From the NCBI RefSeq assembly GCF_901709675.1, contig NC_051105.1:188001-252000 (forward strand): DNA of 64,000 nt, given 5' to 3'. Source of the stretch: Syngnathus acus (taxonomy: Eukaryota; Chordata; Actinopteri; Syngnathiformes; Syngnathidae). A program made the position numbers and the translations under genes. Under the pieces are notes generated by a model, which did not search any database, had not been told where the DNA came from, and was given only the letters and a program-made list of their open reading frames with translations. Shown in pieces: positions 54,397-61,390 of the stretch; position 1 is the stretch's first letter; each line of letters begins with the position of its first letter.

Positions 54397-54459
54397 TTAG
54401 TGTCCAAGAGGCAGTGGAAAGACAGAAAGTGGAAGTGAGAGAGGAAGTGCTTTCCAAAG
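54397..54459 (+). CDS. ttn: titin exon: short PEVK, Glu/Val-rich
   Basis: VSVQEAVERQKVEVREEVLSK, 63 nt, phase 1-1, clear CTCCTGCAG acceptor. Helix-like and Glu-rich rather than Pro-rich. Confidence 0.8.
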
Positions 54460-54542
54460 GTACCACAAACTTCCAAGAAGACCCACTCGTGTCTTCTTTG
54501 ATGTCTTCTGGCTGACTTGATTAAATGTTCCTATTTTCCAAG

Positions 54543-54611
54543 TGGCCAAAGTCCGGGAGGAACAGGAAGTGGAGCTGGCAGCAGAGGAGGAAGAAGCAGT
54601 GCGCCTGCAAG
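54543..54611 (+). CDS. ttn: titin exon: short PEVK, poly-Glu type
   Basis: VAKVREEQEVELAAEEEEAV..., 69 nt, phase 1-1. Comparable to the acidic poly-E PEVK motifs of mammals. Confidence 0.8.
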
Positions 54612-54686
54612 GTGAGACGATCTACGCGTCCGATGGGTGGGTTTAGCATTGACACCAGGCGACTGACGGAAGTGTTCATGTCGCAG

Positions 54687-54752
54687 TGACCAAAGTGGCA
54701 GAAGAAGTTCGAATGGAGAAGAAGAAGAAGAAAGTCGTCAGCCCGGTCGAAG
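54687..54752 (+). CDS. ttn: titin exon: short PEVK, Lys-run
   Basis: VTKVAEEVRMEKKKKKVVSP..., 66 nt, phase 1-1. Starts like the previous exon (V-x-K-V), suggesting exon duplication. Confidence 0.8.
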
Positions 54753-54819
54753 GTAGTTTGTTCCCTTTGATGATGACTTTGTGATCAGTCGCTAATGTGG
54801 TGCTTAAATGTCTCGAAAG

Positions 54820-54873
54820 AAGCCGAGGCAGTCGCAGAGCCCCCGACACCAAAGAAGCCGGAGCCAAAGAAAG
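54820..54873 (+). CDS. ttn: titin exon: short PEVK
   Basis: EAEAVAEPPTPKKPEPKK, 54 nt, phase 1-1. Basic and Pro-rich. Confidence 0.8.
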
Positions 54874-54987
54874 GTACCTGTCCCTGCTTCCGGTTGCCTC
54901 TCACCTCTTGTTATTCTTTGCCCTCTTTGTATGTCGCTAACATCTCTGAGCCCTTCTGTGCTAATTTCTGTGTTGCCTACCCTCAAG

Positions 54988-55512
54988 ACGAGCCCAAGCC
55001 TCCAGCACTGGCAGAGTCTAAAAAGGTTCCACCTGAAGTCGAACCGGTGGTGAAGCCTGAGCTGGAGCCCGAGCCCAAAGTCAAGCAAGTGGCAAAGCCC
55101 GAGCAGGAGCCTAAAGTCAAGCAGGTGGCAAAGCCTGAGCCCGAGCCCGAACCAAAGCTTAAAGTCAAACCGGCGGTGAAGCCCAAAGCGGAGCCTGAGC
55201 CCGAGCCTGAACTAAAGCTTAAACTCAAACCGGCGGTGAAGCCCAAACCGGAGCCTGAGCCTGAGCCCGAGCCGGCGCCCAAACTCAAGCCAGTGGTGAA
55301 GCCCAAGCAGGAGCTCGAGCCGGAGTCCAAGGTCAAACTGGCAGAGCCCAAACTCAAGCCGGTTGCAAAGCCTGAGCCAGAGCCAGAGCCCAAACTCAAG
55401 CCGGTTGCAAAGCCTGAGCCAGAGCCCAAACTCAAGCCGGTTGCAAAGCCTGAGCCAGAACCGGAGGGCAAGCCTGTGCTGTTGAAAAAGCCGACCGCAC
55501 CGTCACCCAAAG
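54988..55512 (+). CDS. ttn: titin exon: PEVK with PEPEPKLKPVAK repeats
   Basis: A 525-nt, phase 1-1 exon. After DEPKPPALAESKKVPPEVEP it is an irregular array of (K)PEPEPEPKLKPVAK-type units, about 12-20 residues each. The end (KKPTAPSPK) resembles the last human PEVK exons. The final three copies are the most alike, pointing to recent local duplication. The low-complexity acidic/basic alternation fits an entropic spring. Confidence 0.88.
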
Positions 55513-55618
55513 GTACTTTCTGCCTTCTTCTCTGGACGTTCTTTGTGCATGTGTTTGTCTGTGTGTTCGTTTCTTGGAGCGAAAGCTCATCTTTGAGTGT
55601 CAAACGTGTCACTTTAAG

Positions 55619-55987
55619 TCTCCGAGGAGCCAAAACCAGAACCTGTTCAGATCAAGTCCAAACCTGAAGTGCCAAAAGCAGAGCCAGTGGTGGTGCCCGA
55701 ACCAGCGCCTGTAGCGGTATCTAAACCAGCCAAAGCAGAGCCTGTCGTGGAGCCCAAAGCACTCGCACCAGTGCCTGCGGTAGAAACTGGACCTCCTAAA
55801 CCTGAGCCTGTAGTGGCATCCAAACCAGAGCCCGTGGAGATACCTCAAGTGCCTAAAGTGAAGCCCGTGGAGGCACCAAAACCCTCCAAACTGGAGCCTG
55901 TGGTGAAAAAAGCTGAAGTAGCAGAGCCCACGGTGACCAAAGTAGAACCGCCAAAGGCCAAAGAACCAAGGGAACCTTCCACAAAAG
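55619..55987 (+). CDS. ttn: titin exon: PEVK, EPVV-type repeats
   Basis: A 369-nt, phase 1-1 exon: VSEEPKPEPVQIKSKPEVPK, then irregular KAEPVV-P-EPAP units to EPSTK. Pro/Glu/Val/Lys make up most of the residues. Confidence 0.87.
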
Positions 55988-56102
55988 GTAGACATCTTCC
56001 AGCCTTGGGCTGTCCCTTATCTTCTTGAATCACAAAGTGGTGAGAAGGTCTCAATTCTTTCATCAATTCGGTGTACTTATTGACTGAGATCTTGTCTCCA
56101 AG

Positions 56103-56189
56103 TGCCAGAGAAGCCAGCGAAGAAGGAGGCTGCTGCAGAGCTTCAGAAGCCCTCCAGAGAAGAAGAAACACTCAAGAAGGTCACCCGAG
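56103..56189 (+). CDS. ttn: titin exon: short PEVK
   Basis: VPEKPAKKEAAAELQKPSRE..., 87 nt, phase 1-1; begins with the canonical VPEKP. Confidence 0.82.
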
Positions 56190-56199
56190 GTATCTGAAG

Positions 56200-56660
56200 C
56201 CCAAGCACCAATCTTATACTTTTCTTGACGTCATGTGTGGTTCATCATGTTGTCTTCTTCTTCACGTGGTTCTTCACGTGTAGTTCTTCAATTCTTCAAC
56301 TCCATAGTTAGTCAGTCCTGTTGTTTGTCTGTTTGTTTTGCACGTGCGCTTCTTCACACCTTCATGTTGTCTGTTTTATAATTTGTTCTTCGTGCTTGCT
56401 CCCCCATCTGTGGTTCTGATTGTTCACCTGCGGCTCATCACATGAGAAACTTTCTTGGGTCTGGTAGTGTTGTTCCTCTGGCACAATTTGTTGATTCTTC
56501 ACGTTCACGTGTGGCTCGTCATCCGTTCTTCACTCTTTGTTTCTTTTTCAACATGTCACATTTGGCTCCCAATGAATGTTTCCTCATGCTTTGTGTTTTT
56601 TCTTTTTGTGATTGTTGCTCTTCTTTTGTGCTTGTTTACTTCATGGATCTTCTACATGTG
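56200..56660. repeat. degenerate intronic repeat (GTGGTTCTTCACGTG)
   Basis: TTCTTCAC(G/A)TGTGG-like motifs recur about ten times through the 537-nt intron. Diverged and non-coding. Confidence 0.55.
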
Positions 56661-56726
56661 CGCTTCTTCACACATGTTCTGCTCCCGGTCATTTTGTGAC
56701 GCTAATGGCTTTGGTATCCTTCCAAG

Positions 56727-56825
56727 TTCCTGTGGCAGAGAAGATAGTAAATGAACCGAAAGTGGCCAAGAGAGCTGAGACTGCTGCGCTTCCTCCCAAA
56801 GAAGAGCCGGCAGAACTACAAAGAG
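56727..56825 (+). CDS. ttn: titin exon: short PEVK
   Basis: VPVAEKIVNEPKVAKRAETA...PPKEEPAELQR, 99 nt, phase 1-1. Confidence 0.82.
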
Positions 56826-57042
56826 GTATTTGGATGTTTGTACTCACCTCTGTCACCAGAGCAGCAGCGGGCGCTGCAACTGCCCTCCGGGTCGAGCCGT
56901 CCCGTCCCGTCCCGTCTCGTCTTGTCTGTGCGCAAAGGCTTCTGTTTTGCACGCGTAACAACACCGTGTAAACTTTGTGTGCCCGAGCGGATTGTTCTGC
57001 TCTTTATGTCGTCTGCATGTTATTGTCTCAAAACTCTCCAAG

Positions 57043-59967
57043 CTGGGAAAGCTGACCTCTTGCTCCGAGACCGGCACGCGCCGCATGGACAACCTCAGAA
57101 GATGCCCTGTGAGGTTGTCGTTCCACCAGACTCTCTCCAGGAAACAACCCGGGAGAAAATACTAGAGAAAACCCCAGATAAAGCTGAGAATGGGCCAGAA
57201 AAGGTGGCAAAGATGCTTCCTGACAAGGCTGACAATATACCTGAGACGTTTGGTGATAAACTTCACAAAGTACCAGGAAAAAAGCTTGCTGGTGTACCAG
57301 AGAAAGAATCAGAGAGCCTTCACCATCAAGCTGAGAAAATAGCCCAGAAGATTCTTGGTGAGGCTGATGAAGTACCAGAGAAGTTGAATGGTAAACCCGA
57401 TGCACTGCACGGGAAACTTTCTGGTACAGCTGAAAAAGTACCCGAGAGGCTTCTCGATACATGTGAAGAGAAAGTATCTGCGGCCATTCGTGATAAAGAC
57501 CCAGACAAAGCATCTGAGAGGCTTCGCGATAAACCTGATAAAGAACTCGAGAAAGTCGCGGAAAACGAGGCAGGGACGCTTCTTAGTATGACCCGTGAAG
57601 CAGCGCCCAAGCTTCACCATACGCCTGATCAAGTGCCAAGGAAGCTTCCTGCTATACCAGAGAATGGAGCAAAGCTGCTTGGGAAGCCCCATGAAGTAGC
57701 GCTCAAAGTAGCAGGAAATCTCTTGGATAAAACTGATGAATTTCCAGGGCAGCATCCTGGTGTACCAGAGAGGCTTTGCCAGAAACCCCATCCTATCCCA
57801 GAAAAGCTTCATGATAAACCTGAGAACCGTCACGCAAAATGTCCCCATCAGCAACCTAAGAAAGTACAAGAGAAACTCCAAGATAAAGCTGAGAGGCCTC
57901 CCAAGAAAACACTTGAGAAAGCAGATGAAGTACCAGAGAAGCTTTACGAAGCTCCCGAGAAAGTACCGGACGAGCTTCCCGATAAACCGCGTGACACCGT
58001 CGCAGAGCGCCTTTCTGAAACGACAGGTGAGAAAGTACCAGAGAGGTTCCCTGTATCGGAGAAGCTCTCTGTTAAACCGCGTGCCAAAGTGCCGCCGACA
58101 ATTCTTGAGAAAATACCAGAGAAGCTTCGTGACAAACCACATGAGAAAATAACTGTACAGAAAGCCCCGGACAGGCGACACGACAAACCCGCAACACCGC
58201 CAGACAAGAGCCTACCGGAGAAGCCTCCTGATAGAGTACCGGAGAAGCTTCATTATAAACCCCGTGAGAACGTGCCCGAGAAACTTTCTGAGGAAACACG
58301 AGAAATAGTGGCAGTGAAGCTCGATGATAAGTCACTCCAGAAACTAGTAGTAACATTTCACGATAAACCTGACAAAATACCAGGGAAGCTTCCTGAGAAA
58401 ATACCAGAGAAGCTTCCAGAGAAAATATCAGAGAAGCTTCCAGAGAAAATATCAGAGAAGCTTCCTGAGAAAATACCAGAGAAGCTTCCTGAGAAAATAC
58501 CAGAGAAGCCTCCTGAGCAAATACCAGAGACGCTTCCTGAGGAAAGACCAAAGAAGCCTCCTGAGCAAATACCAGAGAAGCTTCCTGAGCAAATACCAGA
58601 GGAACTTCCTAAGAAAATACCAGAGAAGCCTCCTGAGCAAATACCAGAGAAGCTTCCTGAGGAAATACCAGAGAAGCCTCCTGAGACAATACCAGAGAAG
58701 CTTCCTGAGAAAATACCAGAGAAGCCTTCTGAGAAAATACCACAGAAGCCTCCTGAGCAAATACCAGAGAAGCTTCCTGAGAAAATACCAGAGCAGCTTC
58801 CTGAGAAAATACCAGAGAAGCCTCCTAAGAAAATACCAGAGAAGCTTCCTGGGAAAATAACAGAGAAGCTTCCTGACAAAATACCAGCGAAGCCTTCTGA
58901 GAAAATACCACTGAAGCCTCCTGAGCAAATACCAGAGAAGCTTCCTGAGCAAATACCAGAGCAGCTTCCTGAGAAAATACTAGAGAAGCTTCCTGAGAAA
59001 ATACCAGAGAAGCCTCCTAAGAAAATACCGGGGAAACCCCCTAAGAAGATACCAGAGAAGCTTCCTGAGAAAATAACAGAGAAGCTTCCTGAGAAAATAA
59101 CAGAGAAGCTTCCTGAGAAAATACCAGAGAAGCTTCCTGAGAAAATACCAGAGAAGCTTCCTGAGAAAATACCAGAGAAGCCTCCTAAGAAAATACCGGG
59201 GAAGCCTCCTGAGAAAATACCAGAGAAGCTTCCTGAGAGAATACCACAGAAGCCTCCTGAGCAAATACCAGAGAAGCTTCCTGGGGAAATACCAGAGAAG
59301 CTTCCTGAAACAATACTAGAGAGGTTTCCTGATAAAATACCAGAGAAGCTTCCTGAAACAATACGAGAGAAGTTTCCTGATGAATCTGAGACGATACTAC
59401 AGGAGCTTCATGACAAACCAGAGAAACATGAAAAAACAGCAGATGTAGCAGACAAACTTCCGCAAGTTTATAAGCCCGCAAATGTATCAGAGGATGTACC
59501 AGAGCAACATCTTGATAGACCTCAGGAAGTACCTGATCAGAAACTTACTGAAAAAGCCCAGCAAGTAGCAGTTGGACCCGCTAGCAGAGTAGCAGAAACA
59601 CTTCCCGATAACACTCAGCAAGTACCAAGGAAACATACGGATAAAGTGCCAGAGAAACTTCCCGATAAACCTCAGAAAGCACCACGGAAGCTTCCTGAGA
59701 AAGTAGCAGAGAAGCTTCCTGCTCAAAACCACGAGGGAATACCAGAGGAGATGTCTGAGAAAAAGCCAACCCAGAAAAAGGTGGAAGAAGTCCTGGTTGA
59801 AAAGGACAGCGAGAAGCTTCCACAAAAGGTGCTAGAGAACAGAGTTGTTGAACAAAAGCCTGTTCAGGCTCCCCAGAGAGCATCTCAAGATGCCAGGGTT
59901 CCTCTCTCGACACCTGAGAAGGAGCCAATCTTCTCAGGGCTTGAAGTAGCAGCAGATTCTGCCACAG
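57043..59967 (+). CDS. ttn: titin giant PEVK exon built from PEKxP repeats
   Basis: A 2,925-nt exon (975 codons), phase 1 at both ends; acceptor CTCTCCAAG at 57042, donor ACA G|GTACAG. The first 40 residues are ordinary. From about 57130 to 58370 units of 12-17 residues recur (DKxxxVPEKLxxKP, strongly diverged). Then 58371-59385 is a tight eight-residue array. After it, diverged units return (to about 59840). Composition is Pro, Glu, Lys, with Leu/Ile in place of much of the Val; it should be an unfolded polyampholyte spring. I infer PEVK identity from position, phase and composition; no human exon aligns. Confidence 0.88.
58371..59385 (+). repeat. 24-bp coding minisatellite, octapeptide KIPEKLPE, about 42 copies
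   Basis: The unit CCTGAGAAAATACCAGAGAA plus GCTT encodes PEKIPEKL. About 42 units follow one another without a break. Variants are PEQ for PEK, EKPPE for EKLPE, and KIT/KIS for KIP. A longer period of seven units (168 bp) is visible: the PSEKIP variant recurs at 58725 and 58893. The reverse strand is also open here, because the period is a multiple of three. Confidence 0.95.
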
Positions 59968-60170
59968 GTACAGGGGAGACAAAACCGTCTTGTTTTCTTC
60001 TTCATCATCTTCCTCCTTGGTCTTGCATGCACATTTTGAAGAACTGCCGTGTGTTGGGCTCTTTGAACAGCTCTTGCAGTCCCACCTCTCGTTTGTGCCC
60101 GCTTGTTTGTCTAATTGACTGTCTCATCTCTTCTTTTTCTTCTGCTCGGCAAACGTCTCGGATGACAAAG

Positions 60171-60254
60171 TTGAAGATTTAGAAACTCAGAAGGTTGTCA
60201 AGATGCCAACTTTGGTGATTGAACCAGAGGAGAAAGTGTCTCTCCTAGAAAAAG
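60171..60254 (+). CDS. ttn: titin exon: short PEVK with alternative acceptors
   Basis: VEDLETQKVVKMPTLVIEPE...LLEK. Three AG dinucleotides, ending at 60170, 60176 and 60182, would all give a phase-1 in-frame start; the exact one is unknown. Donor AAA G|GTACCG. Confidence 0.72.
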
Positions 60255-60397
60255 GTACCGGTACCAGCAGAGAGACCGCTTCAAAGCAGCCCTCCAAGCA
60301 TCTAACGTCTTGTTTTTGTCCTCGTCTCACACTCGATTGTCTTTGTGTTTTGTCGTCACTTCTTGGCGCCGCCATATGACGCCTCTTGGTGCCTCAG

Positions 60398-61096
60398 CGA
60401 GGCCAAGCGGGCTTGAGCAGCCACAGGAGATGCCTCACGCCGCAGAGACGGCCTTTCTCATCGAGGAAGCTTGCTCTTACGAGGCCGAGCCACGAGACCG
60501 CGCCCGAGTCTCGGAGCAGAAGGCCTTGTGCCCGCCGGGGCACGTGAAGATTTCCTTGACGGAGACCCGCCTGAAACATTCTGAGCGTAGAGGCGAGATG
60601 TCTGCGACTGATGGTAAGGAGACTGCTGCCATAGCGGAGAAACCGCAAGAGCTTGAGAATGAGCGGGCCACCAACCAAGAAGTTAGCAACCAAAGAAAAC
60701 ACCAGAAGCGTGTGGTGGCAGTCAAGAAAGAAAGCCAGGATATCATCTGGAGAGAATCCGAGGAGGTCTCCAGGGTGAAACTGGAAGCGGCCCACAAAGA
60801 CCAGATTGCGTCTCTAGCGCGAGACAAAAGAAGCCGCAGTCCGGAAGAGCTAGGATCAGACAAAGCTGAAGCCAAAGATGAACGTTCAGCAGGACGTCAC
60901 CGGGGAGCCGAGAAAAAGCAAGAAGAGAGTCCTCGACCGATTGAAGGGCCGACGAAAGCAGAAGCAGAGGTCTCGGGGTCCGAGATCCCGTCTCGGCAAG
61001 CCCTCCGTCGTGGCCACAGCCCAAAGGAAGACTCCGGGCTTCAGATTCAAAGGTTAAGAAGAAGCCAAGAGCAAGAAGACGCAGCTGCTGCCAGAG
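60398..61096 (+). CDS. ttn: unrecognised 233-residue exon in the PEVK region
   Basis: A 699-nt exon entering in phase 1 (GTGCCTCAG|CGAGGC) and leaving in phase 1 (AGA G|GTACAC). The product, ARPSGLEQPQEMPHAAETAF...LRRSQEQEDAAAAR, is rich in Glu, Lys, Arg, Ser and Ala, poor in Pro and Val, and has no Ig fold. It is unlike PEVK and unlike any human titin segment I know. Predicted largely helical or disordered. It belongs to the gene by phase, strand and position. Confidence 0.75.
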
Positions 61097-61194
61097 GTAC
61101 ACCCGGGGGATATCAACTGAAGTCTCACCCGCATCTCTCTTTTTCTCCCATTCTTTTTTTCCTCTGAATTTTAACCTCTTGCGTTTTGTTAAAG

Positions 61195-61245
61195 AAGCTG
61201 ACAGGTTCTCCGCCATTGAGAAGTTGGAGAAAGAAAGCCAGAGAG
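61195..61245 (+). CDS. ttn: titin exon: 17-residue linker
   Basis: EADRFSAIEKLEKESQR, 51 nt, phase 1-1. The acceptor is a tandem AAGAAG, so the exon may start at 61195 or 61198, adding or dropping one residue. Confidence 0.68.
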
Positions 61246-61295
61246 GTAGAGCAGCAGCGCGTCTGCCCTCGTAGCTTTTCTGTACCCTTTAACTG

Positions 61296-61325
61296 AGATG
61301 TCTGTCTGTCTATCTGTCTGTCTGT
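61296..61325. repeat. (GTCT)n microsatellite
   Basis: About seven GTCT/ATCT units in the 145-nt intron before the last exon. Confidence 0.85.
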
Positions 61326-61390
61326 TGTCTGCTCCTAATCTCTTGGCGCCGCCTAATGGCGCTTTCGCGTCACCATTCCCGCCACTTAAG

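Noticed and set aside
56751-57042. 5' extension of the giant PEVK exon frame to 56751
   Set aside because: It overlaps the separate exon 56727-56825 in another frame and reads non-PEVK sequence; the acceptor at 57042 gives the right phase.
58371-59385. CRISPR-like regular repeat
   Set aside because: Units are directly adjacent without spacers, lie in a coding exon, and the genome is eukaryotic.
57309-59825. Long open frames on the minus strand across the KIPEKLPE exon
   Set aside because: They arise because the 24-bp repeat keeps all frames open; the product is only an echo of the repeat, and the plus strand has proper splice sites and phase.
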